Origin: Weissella coleopterorum
Lineage (GTDB): Bacteria > Bacillota > Bacilli > Lactobacillales > Lactobacillaceae
DNA length: 64,000 nt
Direction: 5' to 3'
NCBI RefSeq assembly: GCF_011304355.1
Contig: NZ_CP049888.1
Location: 1,488,001-1,552,000 of the forward strand
Positions within the stretch are counted from its first letter, which is position 1. The number at the start of each line of letters is the position of its first letter. Made by a program: the position numbers and the translations under genes. Under the pieces are notes generated by a model. That model did no database searches, was not told the DNA's origin, and saw only the letters and a list, made by a program, of their open reading frames with translations. Below are positions 44,804 through 53,348 of this stretch, one piece after another.

Positions 44804-45715
44804 TTAGTCTTTCTTTTCCATGGCATGACCACCGAAACCATTCCGCAAGGCTGAAACAACCTTTCCAGTAAAGGTATCAGCTTGCAATGATCGGTTACGC
44901 ATCATCAATGACATTGCAATTACTGGTGCTGGTACTTGGTTGTCCAAAGCTTCCTCAACAGTCCACTTTCCTTCTCCTGTTGCTACCACTCGTCCTGTGA
45001 TATCGTCCAACTTTGGATCCTTACCGAATTGTTCTTCGGCCAATTCCATCAACCATGATCGAACCACTGATCCGTGGTTCCACAAATGTGACACCTTTTC
45101 CAAGTCGTAATCAAATGGTGAAGCTTCTAGAATTTCAAATCCTTCTCCAATCGCTTGCATCATTCCATATTCGATTCCATTGTGAACCATCTTCAAGTAA
45201 TGTCCTGATCCCAATCGTCCAGTGTAAAGGTATCCACCTTCTTGAGCGATTCCTTCAAACAATGGTTCCAAAATTTCCCATGCCTTGGCATCATCTCCAC
45301 CAATCATGAAGTTTCCACCATTCCGGGCCCCATCCATTCCACCTGATGTTCCTGCATCGAAGAACTTAATTCCCGCTGCAGTGGTCCGCTTGTTTTGTTC
45401 CAAGTTATCCTTGTAGTTTGAGTTTCCACCATCAATGATGATATCTCCAGCATCCATCTTTGAGATCAAGTCATCAATTGTTGAGTTCGTTGGGGCTCCC
45501 GCAGGGACCATAACCCATACAATCTTTGGTGATGGCAATTGTGCCAACATGTCTTCAATTGATTCTGCACCAGAAATCTTATCTGAGTAGTCAGTTGCTG
45601 CCTTAACAAAGTCCTTATTCAAGTCAAATGCGACAATTTCATTTCCATTGTCTACTGCATTTTCTGACAAGCCAAGCCCCATCTTACCTAAACCGATCAT
45701 TCCTAATTTCATCAT
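44804..45715 (-). CDS. gntZ: 6-phosphogluconate dehydrogenase, decarboxylating (short GntZ type)
   Basis: The enzyme oxidises 6-phosphogluconate to ribulose 5-phosphate and CO2, a central step of heterolactic sugar and gluconate use. The 303-residue length is that of the short NAD-preferring GntZ/YqeC type, not the 470-residue Gnd. Motifs: GMIGLGKMGLGL at the N-terminus, DGGNSNYKDN (about 94-103), the SGG substrate loop in FFDAGTSGGMDGARNGG and the catalytic LGSGHYLKMVHNGIEYGMM segment. Codon choice appears more uniform than in its neighbours, as for a highly expressed gene. It has its own promoter with cre and operator. Confidence 0.94.
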   Translation of the reverse strand: MMKLGMIGLGKMGLGLSENAVDNGNEIVAFDLNKDFVKAATDYSDKISGAESIEDMLAQLPSPKIVWVMVPAGAPTNSTIDDLISKMDAGDIIIDGGNSNYKDNLEQNKRTTAAGIKFFDAGTSGGMDGARNGGNFMIGGDDAKAWEILEPLFEGIAQEGGYLYTGRLGSGHYLKMVHNGIEYGMMQAIGEGFEILEASPFDYDLEKVSHLWNHGSVVRSWLMELAEEQFGKDPKLDDITGRVVATGEGKWTVEEALDNQVPAPVIAMSLMMRNRSLQADTFTGKVVSALRNGFGGHAMEKKD

Positions 45716-45729
45716 TAATTACCTCTTAT

Positions 45730-45794
45730 CTGATATATTAGTATTCTACATTAATGATTATACGGATTATATCATTTAAGTGCAAGCGTTTTCA
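45730..45794 (-). promoter_or_regulatory. gntZ promoter with cre and operator-like motif
   Basis: TTGCAC (45780-45785) and TATAAT (45757-45762) are spaced by 17 bp on the minus strand. A cre TGCAAGCGTTTTCA (45781-45794) overlaps the -35 box. CTGATATATTAG (45730-45741) lies 15 bp after the -10 box, almost the same geometry as at gntK. Confidence 0.8.
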
Positions 45795-45807
45795 AAAAAT
45801 ACTAACG

Positions 45808-46893
45808 CTATGCCTCATCCTTCTTATTTTTTTCCTCCGCTTCAAACAGTCCATTCAAATATGCTACGCCTAATGCACGATCATACAGTCCATAACCAGG
45901 CCGACCATCTTCACCCCAAATCATTCGTCCATGGTCTGGTCGAACATAACCATCCCAACCGTTTTGCACCAAAGCATGAATCACACCATACATATCAATT
46001 GACCCATCTGCTGTTAAGTGTGATGCCTCATGAAAATTTTGTTTTTGTGGATCCATGAACTTAATATTTCTTAAGTGAAGAAACGGTATTCGATCCAAGT
46101 GACTTAATTTCTCAGTAATACTGATAAGATCATTTTCTGGATTAGAACCTAATGATCCCGTACAAAGTGTAATACCATTCGCTGGGCTATCAACTGCATG
46201 CACAATTCTCAATAAATCTGTTTCTGTACTAACTATTTTTGGTAACTCAAAAAGTGGATAAGATGGGTCATCCGGATGTAATGCCATTTTAACGCCCACT
46301 TCTTCACATACTGGGATAATAGCTTTGAGGAAATAAACTAGGTTCTCAAATAATTGTTGATTATCAATTTGTTGATACTTTTTAAATAAGGATTCAATAT
46401 CAGATAATCTTTCTTTTTCCCAACCAGGTAAACTAAATCCATTTGAGGCAGTTTCCATATCGCCAATCAATTCTTCCGCCGTTTGAGGTACTTCATCTTT
46501 AAAATATGCCATAGCTTGCGAGCCATCTGACAAAGGATATGCTAGATCAGTACGAAGCCAATCAAAAATAGGCATAAAATTATAACAAATTACTTTAACC
46601 CCATACTTACTTAAATTGCGAATAGTAGTTTGATAATTAGCAATGTGTTGATCGCGCAGTGGTCCCGCATTTTTTATATCATCTGAAATGTTCACTGATT
46701 CAATTACTTCAGCACTTAAATTAGCCTGATGAATTTCATCAAGCATATTTTTTATTGCTCGCTCTGACCAAACTTCACCAACCGGAATATCAAATAACGC
46801 GGGTACGACTCCCCTTACACCTGGAATTTGTTTAATTTGTTCCAAAGTAATCGTGTCTTCTTGAGCTCCAAACCAACGAAATATCATTTTCAT
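45808..46893 (-). CDS. uxuA: Mannonate dehydratase
   Basis: The 361-residue TIM-barrel enzyme dehydrates D-mannonate to 2-keto-3-deoxygluconate (KDG) using a divalent metal. The family start MIFRWFGAQEDTITL, the KVICYNFMPIFDWLRTDL segment, the MALHPDDPSYP metal-ligand region and the C-terminal RPDHGRMIWGE are all conserved. It is separated from uxaC and uxuB by the gluconate genes. The promoter region holds a cre site and two copies of the shared motif. Confidence 0.95.
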   Translation of the reverse strand: MKMIFRWFGAQEDTITLEQIKQIPGVRGVVPALFDIPVGEVWSERAIKNMLDEIHQANLSAEVIESVNISDDIKNAGPLRDQHIANYQTTIRNLSKYGVKVICYNFMPIFDWLRTDLAYPLSDGSQAMAYFKDEVPQTAEELIGDMETASNGFSLPGWEKERLSDIESLFKKYQQIDNQQLFENLVYFLKAIIPVCEEVGVKMALHPDDPSYPLFELPKIVSTETDLLRIVHAVDSPANGITLCTGSLGSNPENDLISITEKLSHLDRIPFLHLRNIKFMDPQKQNFHEASHLTADGSIDMYGVIHALVQNGWDGYVRPDHGRMIWGEDGRPGYGLYDRALGVAYLNGLFEAEEKNKKDEA

Positions 46894-46973
46894 AATACTT
46901 ACTCTCTTTCTTAGTAATTAAAGATTCAAATTCATCTAGCTAAACAACAACAGCCACTTTTACAACTAGGATA

Positions 46974-47093
46974 CTAATATACTAAATTATATAAAAATAA
47001 TGAGTTTTATTCCTCAGTATTTTGATACATTTGCTTTCACTCAGAGAAAAACCGCTTGTAATGCAAGCGTTTTCTAACGTTGTTAATATATCA
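46974..47093 (-). promoter_or_regulatory. uxuA control region: -10 box, two operator-like motifs and cre
   Basis: A TATAAT (46986-46991) on the minus strand is immediately followed by CTAATATACTAA (46974-46985), which would overlap the start site. A second motif TTAATATATCA lies at 47083-47093 and a cre TGCAAGCGTTTTCT (one mismatch) at 47062-47075. The -35 box is weak. Confidence 0.6.
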
Positions 47094-47118
47094 CATTTTA
47101 AACATTACGACATCACCA

Positions 47119-47877
47119 TTAATTAAACTTTTGCAAAATTTCAGCTTTCGTTTTCAAAATCGCTCTTGAAAATTCACGCATTGATTCATCTGTAACCCGA
47201 TATGAAGGGGCGGAAATACTAAATGCACCTAAAATTTGCCCACCAACCTCCAACGAAGTCCCAACACATGATATTTCAAATTCATTCTCTTCATTTTCGT
47301 AAGCAAATCCCCGAATTCTCACCTTCTCTAATTCTATACGCAAATCTTCTGCATTATCAATGGTGGAAGAGGTCTTTGCTTTTAATTCTGTAACCGCTAG
47401 ATACTGATTTAATTTATTATCATCATATGTGGCTAATATTGATTTACCTACCGAGGTCGAATACAGATCCATTTGCCCCCCAATGACCGATTTTAGAGCC
47501 ACTGAGTGACTGCCTTCATATTTGTTAACCAAAATAACATGATTGCCATGGGGCATAACTAGATTAATAGTCTCACCAAATTTTTCACTTAGCCGATTGA
47601 GATAAGGTTCAGCAATCTGTACAATATTAAACTGATTTCGAGCTGCTTCTGCGTACTGAATAACTCCCGTTCCTAATAAAAAACCATTCTGTGTTTCAGT
47701 TACCCAATTTAAATAAACCAACGTATCCATAATTTTGCGAACAGTGGGTTTTGTTATTCCAATTTCTTGACTAAGTTTAGTTAAAGTTGTTGAATTTATT
47801 TGCTTGGCTAAATAGTCTAAAATCATCTTTGCTTTTACTAAAGTACTACCATATAATTTTGGTTCATTTTTTATCAT
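47119..47877 (-). CDS. kdgR: IclR-family regulator (KdgR-like)
   Basis: The 252-residue protein has an N-terminal winged helix-turn-helix (LTKLSQEIGITKPTVRKIMDTL, about 32-53) and a C-terminal IclR effector domain (about 75-250) with GKSILATY and CVGTSLEVGG segments. Bacterial KdgR proteins of this family repress KDG and uronate genes and respond to KDG. It sits between the kdg operon and uxuA. A palindrome at 47898-47914 just before its start suggests autoregulation. Confidence 0.85.
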   Translation of the reverse strand: MIKNEPKLYGSTLVKAKMILDYLAKQINSTTLTKLSQEIGITKPTVRKIMDTLVYLNWVTETQNGFLLGTGVIQYAEAARNQFNIVQIAEPYLNRLSEKFGETINLVMPHGNHVILVNKYEGSHSVALKSVIGGQMDLYSTSVGKSILATYDDNKLNQYLAVTELKAKTSSTIDNAEDLRIELEKVRIRGFAYENEENEFEISCVGTSLEVGGQILGAFSISAPSYRVTDESMREFSRAILKTKAEILQKFN

Positions 47878-47897
47878 AAATTATTGCCTCACTTTAA

Positions 47898-47914
47898 TTA
47901 TGCTATCAGCATAA
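47898..47914 (-). promoter_or_regulatory. Palindrome upstream of kdgR
   Basis: A perfect TTATGCT-ATC-AGCATAA inverted repeat lies 20 bp before the kdgR start codon and is a candidate autoregulatory operator. Confidence 0.5.
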
Positions 47915-47931
47915 CATTTATTAAAAAATGT

Positions 47932-47961
47932 AAAAAGCCAAGACATTATATCTTAGCCTTT
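47932..47961 (-). terminator. Terminator of the kdu-kdg operon after kdgK
   Basis: The stem AAAGGCTAAGA / TCTTGGCTTT (one G-T pair) with a T-rich tail follows kdgK by about 20 bp. Confidence 0.75.
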
Positions 47962-47981
47962 CAAATTGATTGATAAATTCA

Positions 47982-48944
47982 TTAATTAATCGAACGTTGG
48001 GCAATATAATCCATCAATTCATCTGCATTGGGATAACCATCATTGTCACCTGCTGATTGGACTGCTAATGATCCAATCGCATTACCCCGCCTAACTGAAT
48101 CAGCCAATGATAATTGTTCTAAAATTCCGGTAATCAACCCCACTGCAAAACCGTCTCCCGCACCAACTGTATCAATAATTGTATCTACTTTATAACCAGG
48201 AACTAATAATTTATTTCCATTTTTTTCTTTAACGAACGCTCCATCCGATCCTAATTTAACAACCACTGCCTCAGTAATATCAGAATTTGTTAGATAAAAA
48301 TCAGCAATTTGTTCGGGGTTGCTGGAACCAACTAAAATTTCGCCCTCATGAATTCCTGGCAATACAATCTTAGCTTGATGTGCAAAATCATTAACAGTTT
48401 CTATCATCTCTTGTTTGTAATGCCATAATGCGGGTCGTAAGTTTGTATCAAAAATCGTTGTAATTTTTTTGGAATTTTTCCCCATCGCAAATAATCGTTC
48501 CGTAGCTAGTCTTGTAGTTTCTGATAATGCGGGGAAAATACCAGTTAAATGAATTATCTTAGTATCATGAAAATCAATTTTATCAATATTCTTATCATTA
48601 AAATGCGAGGCTGCAGAATTTTTACGATAATTTGCTGTTTCGGGATTGCCCACACTAACTCGCTGTTTAAACATTAATCCTGTTTGATATTCATCCGAAA
48701 AATTAACATATTCAGTCCCAATATTATTATTTTCCAGTTGGTATTGAATAAATTTCCCAATTGGATCCATTCCTAATTGAGTAATATATTCTACTGAATG
48801 TCCTAAGCGTGCAACTCCCGTAGCTACATTTACTTCTGCCCCTGCTAAATATTTATCAAAGTGATTTGCGCTCCACAATGGTTGGTCCAAATCTGTCGCA
48901 GCAAAAACTGCCATTGCTTCACCCATCGTTACAACTTCACTCAT
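47982..48944 (-). CDS. kdgK: 2-keto-3-deoxygluconate kinase
   Basis: The 320-residue PfkB-family kinase phosphorylates KDG to 2-keto-3-deoxy-6-phosphogluconate. The PfkB signature DTVGAGDGFAVG with its catalytic Asp lies near residue 260, and the substrate-binding GAEVNVATGVARLG is near residue 35. The start codon overlaps the stop of the preceding isomerase gene (TAATG), which indicates translational coupling. It is the last gene of the kduI-kduD-kdgT-kdgA-isomerase-kdgK operon, followed by a terminator. Confidence 0.92.
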   Translation of the reverse strand: MSEVVTMGEAMAVFAATDLDQPLWSANHFDKYLAGAEVNVATGVARLGHSVEYITQLGMDPIGKFIQYQLENNNIGTEYVNFSDEYQTGLMFKQRVSVGNPETANYRKNSAASHFNDKNIDKIDFHDTKIIHLTGIFPALSETTRLATERLFAMGKNSKKITTIFDTNLRPALWHYKQEMIETVNDFAHQAKIVLPGIHEGEILVGSSNPEQIADFYLTNSDITEAVVVKLGSDGAFVKEKNGNKLLVPGYKVDTIIDTVGAGDGFAVGLITGILEQLSLADSVRRGNAIGSLAVQSAGDNDGYPNADELMDYIAQRSIN

Positions 48945-49693
48945 TATTTCAATTCCTTTTCTAATTTATTAATTTGATTTTTTAACTGCTCAGATGATGC
49001 TTCTGGGTATTCTAGAGCAACTAAAACATTCCTTGGCATGTCATTTAATAATGTTCGCCACTCACCAATTCCTTGATCAAAAGCTACTACTTTATAGCTT
49101 TTATCCCATTTAATAACGTTCTTTAAATGTAAAATTGAAATGTATGGATACAATTTTTGAGCCGCAACTATCTCATCTTCATCTACATAACGCCAGTTAT
49201 ATGAATCAAAAACAAATTTAATATTAAGTTGTTTCTCTTCAATAATTTTAAAAAAATCTACAATTGGAGTTAAAGTCCCATTTAAAATAGTTTGATCATT
49301 TTCAACGTTTAATTGAATTTTTTTCGACATTGACTGCTCAAGTATCATCCAATCTGACAATTGAGCTTTTTCAAAATGACCAATGTTCATCTTCATAGCG
49401 GTTGCAGACATTAATTCAGCTTCATTTACATATTGAATAAATTTGCCATTTACATGTCCGTCAAAATCAAAGATCATATCTGGAATACTCAAATATAATT
49501 TAAAATTATTTTGCCTTATTTTGTTTGTTAAGGAAGGGATTTCTTTTTTGATATCTGTAAAATATTCACGACGAACTTCAATCATGTCAATTCCTTGCGC
49601 CTTAACGTCATCTACAAAATCAATTTGTTGCATTCCGTTACTATGCGCTTGTTCATACACCAGGGTATTAATAATAATTTTTGTTTTAGCCAT
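48944..49693 (-). CDS. Sugar phosphate isomerase/epimerase-like TIM-barrel protein
   Basis: The 249-residue protein resembles the xylose-isomerase-like TIM-barrel superfamily (AP_endonuc_2). Acidic and histidine residues that could bind metal are visible in IDMIEVRREYF, KMNIGHFE, KFVFDSYNW and ISILHLKNV, and VALEYPEAS near the end. The reaction is unknown. It is embedded between kdgA and kdgK with two-base and overlapping junctions, so a uronate-derived keto-sugar acid is the probable substrate, for example an isomer feeding KDG. Confidence 0.72.
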   Translation of the reverse strand: MAKTKIIINTLVYEQAHSNGMQQIDFVDDVKAQGIDMIEVRREYFTDIKKEIPSLTNKIRQNNFKLYLSIPDMIFDFDGHVNGKFIQYVNEAELMSATAMKMNIGHFEKAQLSDWMILEQSMSKKIQLNVENDQTILNGTLTPIVDFFKIIEEKQLNIKFVFDSYNWRYVDEDEIVAAQKLYPYISILHLKNVIKWDKSYKVVAFDQGIGEWRTLLNDMPRNVLVALEYPEASSEQLKNQINKLEKELK

Positions 49694-49695
49694 AA

Positions 49696-50352
49696 CTACG
49701 ACTCCTTATTATTTATAATCTCCGCATACCGTTCTACATATTTTTTAGCATTTTGTTCTAACCCAGTCCAATCATTCGTATCAGCGGGCTTTAACAGACT
49801 ACCGCCAACTCCAACGGCTACCACGCCAGCTTCAATCCATGTATGCATATTTTCTAAATTGACCCCTCCAGTTGGCATAATATTGGCCTGTGGTAATGGT
49901 GCCTTAACTGCTTTAACCATAGAAGGTGATGCTTCTGACCCAGGGAATAACTTGATAATATCAACCCCGTACTCCAAAGCTAGTTTCATTTCAGTAATAG
50001 TCATTGCCCCAGCCAGATATGGAATTTGATATAAATTAGCTATTTTGGCGGTTTCAATATCAAATGAGGGAGAAACAATATATTTTGCTCCTGCAAGGAT
50101 TGCTAGACGTGCAGTAACTGCGTCTAGAACCGTTCCGGCACCAATGACAATATCTTCTTTATCGTTATATTTTTTGACCAATGCTTCAATAACTTGGGGC
50201 GCATTTGGAACAGAAAATGTTAATTCAATTCCTCTAATACCACCGCTAATTAATTTATCAACAATCTTAACCGCTTTTTCACCAGTATTAGCTCGAACAA
50301 CTGCAATCACACCAGCTTGAGTTAATTTTTTCAATGTTTCAACTTTTTGCAT
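49696..50352 (-). CDS. kdgA: KDPG aldolase (2-keto-3-deoxy-6-phosphogluconate aldolase)
   Basis: The 218-residue class I aldolase cleaves KDPG to pyruvate and glyceraldehyde 3-phosphate. Conserved parts are GVIAVVRAN at the N-terminus, GIELTFSVP, the Schiff-base lysine in LAGAKYIVSPSFD, and IMPTGGVNLENM. A frame from 50367 contains the GGAG binding site, so the ATG at 50352 (MQKVETLKKL) is preferred. It lies 2 bp before the isomerase gene and 19 bp after kdgT. Confidence 0.93.
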   Translation of the reverse strand: MQKVETLKKLTQAGVIAVVRANTGEKAVKIVDKLISGGIRGIELTFSVPNAPQVIEALVKKYNDKEDIVIGAGTVLDAVTARLAILAGAKYIVSPSFDIETAKIANLYQIPYLAGAMTITEMKLALEYGVDIIKLFPGSEASPSMVKAVKAPLPQANIMPTGGVNLENMHTWIEAGVVAVGVGGSLLKPADTNDWTGLEQNAKKYVERYAEIINNKES

Positions 50353-50371
50353 TATATTTTTCTCCATTTTT

Positions 50372-51348
50372 TTAATATTTCATTTGATCTTCTAAACGAT
50401 TAGTCCTAATTAATCGTTTGTAGTACCACATTGTTAACATCGGAGTTAAGATGGCCGTCACAATTACTGAAGTCGCTACAATTGCTGTAGCTGAATCTGC
50501 CGTAGCTGAATAGGTTTTATCCATCATAGCAATAGTAGCTGGTACTGTGACCGCAGCTCCAGCAGTAGACGATGCTGCAATTCCCTCCAAACCATCAGAC
50601 CCACTAATAAAGCGATCGGCAGCCCACATAACAAGTCCACTTACCAATACAACTGCGATTCCCATGATAATTCCTGTAAAGCCAGAACGGACTATCATAC
50701 TCAAATCTAATGAATATCCAAGCGTAAATGCGAAAAATGGAACTAATGTTCCAGCCACCGGCGCAAACATTTTGCGCATATCAGGATCTAATGATCCACA
50801 TAGAATTCCTAGAATATAAGGTATTAATGTCGATAATAAGGCTTGCCAAGGAAATTGACCAAGGCCGGCAGCCCCTAGGGTAATCATGGTAAAGAAGGGC
50901 CCTGATTGAATTGAAAAGAACGGATATGATGCAACATCAATTTTTCGATTTAAAGGCGTTAATAAAGCAACAAGTAACCCGCCATTAATGGCATTAAAAG
51001 AAGCAATAATTGCCAAAACTGATAATCCACTAAAAATACCGCTTGTTACACCACCATTTGGTAATATTCGACTTGCTAAAATCCCCAATAGTGCGGCTAA
51101 GAATACTTTTGCAAGAAGCATGTTCATCCCTTTACGAGCAATTCGTCCTGTCGACCGAATATCTAATCCTGTCCCTAGCGCAAAGAAAAAGATAAATAAA
51201 ATTGCTCCTGTTCCTGTCATAAACGACCCCGTAAACCCACCCAAGAATTCAGCAGATTTAGGCCAAAAAGTATGAATCACGGCCCCGAAAAGGAGTGGCA
51301 CCACCATCATTCCACCCGGAACCTTCTCTATTGTTTTTTTATCTCCAT
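50372..51348 (-). pseudogene. kdgT: 2-keto-3-deoxygluconate permease with an N-terminal one-base frameshift
   Basis: The continuous frame from 51310 starts MMVVPLLFGAV and runs through about ten membrane helices to 50372, matching KdgT, but lacks the family's first 13 residues. These are encoded just upstream in another frame from the ATG at 51348: one extra A in the run of seven A (51334-51340) would give MEIKKTIEKVPGGMMVV, the classical KdgT start, and 325 residues in total. As written, the ribosome stops after six codons. Internal initiation at 51310 could give a shortened protein. Expected role: H+-coupled uptake of KDG. The case resembles xylR: true decay, slippage or a sequencing error. 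Confidence 0.85.
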
Positions 51349-51457
51349 GATCTTTCTCTATCTTCCTACACTTTTGTGTATTTTTTCACAAATAAGGCGC
51401 GAACAATACTTTTTTTAAGTCCTATTAAGACCATATTAAAATACTATTCTTTAACCA

Positions 51458-52282
51458 CTATCGTACTAAGTATCCGCCGTCAATTGGCATAATAATTCCG
51501 GTAATATAATTTGATGCAGGTGATGCTAAGAATACCACTCCGCCCATCAATTCATTTGTTTGTCCCCAGTGTCCAGCAGCAATTCTACCTAAAATTTCAT
51601 CATTACGTTCTTGATCAGCTCGAATTGGAGCCGTGTTTGAAGTAGCAATATACCCAGGAGCAATAGCGTTGACTTGAATATTCCAGGCACTAGCTTCAGA
51701 TGCAAAAGCTTTAGTCAATCCCGCAACACCGTGTTTTGAAGCCGTATAACTTGGTACAAATTTCCCACCAAAATATGAAAGCATTGATGCAATATTAATA
51801 ATTTTTCCTGAATTTTGTTTCTTAAAAATAGGTAAAACTGCCATCGATAGGCGATAGACAACATTAAGATTGATATTCATAACAGCATCCCAATCCGTTT
51901 GCTTAGAATCTACCAAATTATTTCGCCGAATCATACCAGCATTATTAACTAGAATGTCGATATGACCAAACGCAGATAATGTATGTTCAATTACTTGTTT
52001 CGGTGCATCCTCTTTAGTTAAATCGACTTCTTCAAAAATAACTTTTCGCCCTTTAGCTTCAACTAACCTTTTCGTCTCTTCCCAGCCTTCACTAGTAAAC
52101 GTGGGAACATAAATGTCGGCTCCTGCTTCTGCAAAAGCGACAACATAAGCTTGTCCTAATCCAGTGTTTCCACCAGACACAATTGCCACCTTATTGGTCA
52201 AACTAAATTGTTTCATGCTAAATGTTTGTAAATCTTTAGCACGCGCTTGAATTTCTTCGATTGGTTCATAATATTCTGCCAT
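51458..52282 (-). CDS. kduD: 2-deoxy-D-gluconate 3-dehydrogenase (KduD)
   Basis: The 274-residue short-chain dehydrogenase reduces 2,5-diketo-3-deoxygluconate (from KduI) to KDG with NAD(P)H. The cofactor loop SGGNTGLGQAY, the NNAGMIRRN segment and the catalytic YTASKHG are present. It follows kduI by 13 bp, which supports KduD over other SDRs. It has an N-terminal extension of about 20 residues relative to short KduD proteins. AGAGG precedes the ATG. Confidence 0.92.
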   Translation of the reverse strand: MAEYYEPIEEIQARAKDLQTFSMKQFSLTNKVAIVSGGNTGLGQAYVVAFAEAGADIYVPTFTSEGWEETKRLVEAKGRKVIFEEVDLTKEDAPKQVIEHTLSAFGHIDILVNNAGMIRRNNLVDSKQTDWDAVMNINLNVVYRLSMAVLPIFKKQNSGKIINIASMLSYFGGKFVPSYTASKHGVAGLTKAFASEASAWNIQVNAIAPGYIATSNTAPIRADQERNDEILGRIAAGHWGQTNELMGGVVFLASPASNYITGIIMPIDGGYLVR

Positions 52283-52295
52283 TACTTATCTACCT

Positions 52296-53141
52296 CTATT
52301 TCAAATTATGCATATCAACATGATCCATATCATCATACGTAATATTTTCACCACACATTGCCCAAATGAATGTATACGATCCCGTTGCTACACCAGAATG
52401 GATTGACCATGATGGATTCGTAACTGCTTGTTCGGATTCTAAGAAAATGTGTTTTGTTTCATCAGGGGTTCCCATGATATGCATGGCACGCGTATCCTTA
52501 TCTGCAAAATCAAAATACATATATGTTTCCATTCGGCGCATATGGGTATGCGCTGGCATTGTATTCCAAGAAGACCCATTTGCTAAGACCGTATATCCCA
52601 TTTGTAGTTGATTAGCTTCAACTTGATTTGGATGAATATATTGATAAATTTTACGCTTATTCATATGTTCTTGATCTCCAGGAGTCAACGGAGTTATATC
52701 CTCAATTGCGATTTTTTTTGACGGATATACTTTATGCGCAGGTGCCGATGCAACATAGAATTTTGCAGGATTATTAACATCAACTGATTCAAAAATCACA
52801 TGCTGAGTTCCCATACTGACATAGTAACCATCTTGTTTATTCATAAGATCTTTTTTACCATCAACGGTAACGTATCCCGCACCACCAATATTAATAAATC
52901 CTAATTCACGACGCTCTAAAAAGAAATTTACCCCAAGTTCTGAATTTAAAATAATTTCTAAGGGTTCAATCGTTGGCGTAACACCACCAAAAATAAGTCG
53001 ATCATTCATAGTATAAGTCAACAAAACATCCCCTGGATTAAAGATCTTTTCCATTAAAAATTCTTCTCGCATTTCAGCGGTTGAATAATGTTCAATATCT
53101 TTAGGTGCATGAGCATATTTAGTTTCCATTTTAAAAGTCAT
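52296..53141 (-). CDS. kduI: 5-keto-4-deoxyuronate isomerase (KduI)
   Basis: The 281-residue cupin-like isomerase converts 5-keto-4-deoxyuronate, a product of unsaturated uronide breakdown, to 2,5-diketo-3-deoxygluconate. The TMPAHTHMRRMETYMYF motif (about 202-218) provides the metal-binding histidines and Glu. A second helpful motif is GGAGYVTVDG (about 104-113). It is the first gene of the kdu-kdg operon, with a good promoter, cre and palindrome. GGAGA precedes the ATG at 53141. Confidence 0.95.
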   Translation of the reverse strand: MTFKMETKYAHAPKDIEHYSTAEMREEFLMEKIFNPGDVLLTYTMNDRLIFGGVTPTIEPLEIILNSELGVNFFLERRELGFINIGGAGYVTVDGKKDLMNKQDGYYVSMGTQHVIFESVDVNNPAKFYVASAPAHKVYPSKKIAIEDITPLTPGDQEHMNKRKIYQYIHPNQVEANQLQMGYTVLANGSSWNTMPAHTHMRRMETYMYFDFADKDTRAMHIMGTPDETKHIFLESEQAVTNPSWSIHSGVATGSYTFIWAMCGENITYDDMDHVDMHNLK

Positions 53142-53172
53142 GATTATTTCTCCTTTATTCTTAATTTCCTAT

Positions 53173-53243
53173 AAGGAAACAAAGTTTCTTATTTGTTTAC
53201 GACGCAATTATACAACCATGTTTTTTAAATGTAAACGCTTTAT
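53173..53243 (-). promoter_or_regulatory. kdu-kdg operon promoter with cre and KdgR-like palindrome
   Basis: TTTACA (53230-53235) and TATAAT (53207-53212) are spaced by 17 bp on the minus strand. A weak cre TGTAAACGCTTTAT (53230-53243) overlaps the -35 box. The palindrome AAGGAAAC-AAA-GTTTCTT (53173-53190) lies 16 bp after the -10 box and resembles GAAAC/GTTTC KdgR operators of proteobacteria. Confidence 0.72.
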
Positions 53244-53297
53244 TTATCTTTTTTAAGTCACGCATCCTAAAATAATATTATCAATAAATAAAATCGC

Positions 53298-53335
53298 AAA
53301 AAAACATTAGCTAATGGATGTCATTAACTAATGCT
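53298..53335 (-). terminator. Terminator of the zinc alcohol dehydrogenase gene
   Basis: The arms AGCATTAGTTAATG / CATTAGCTAATG pair over about twelve bases and are followed by seven T on the minus strand. Confidence 0.88.
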
Positions 53336-53348
53336 TTTTATTTATAAT

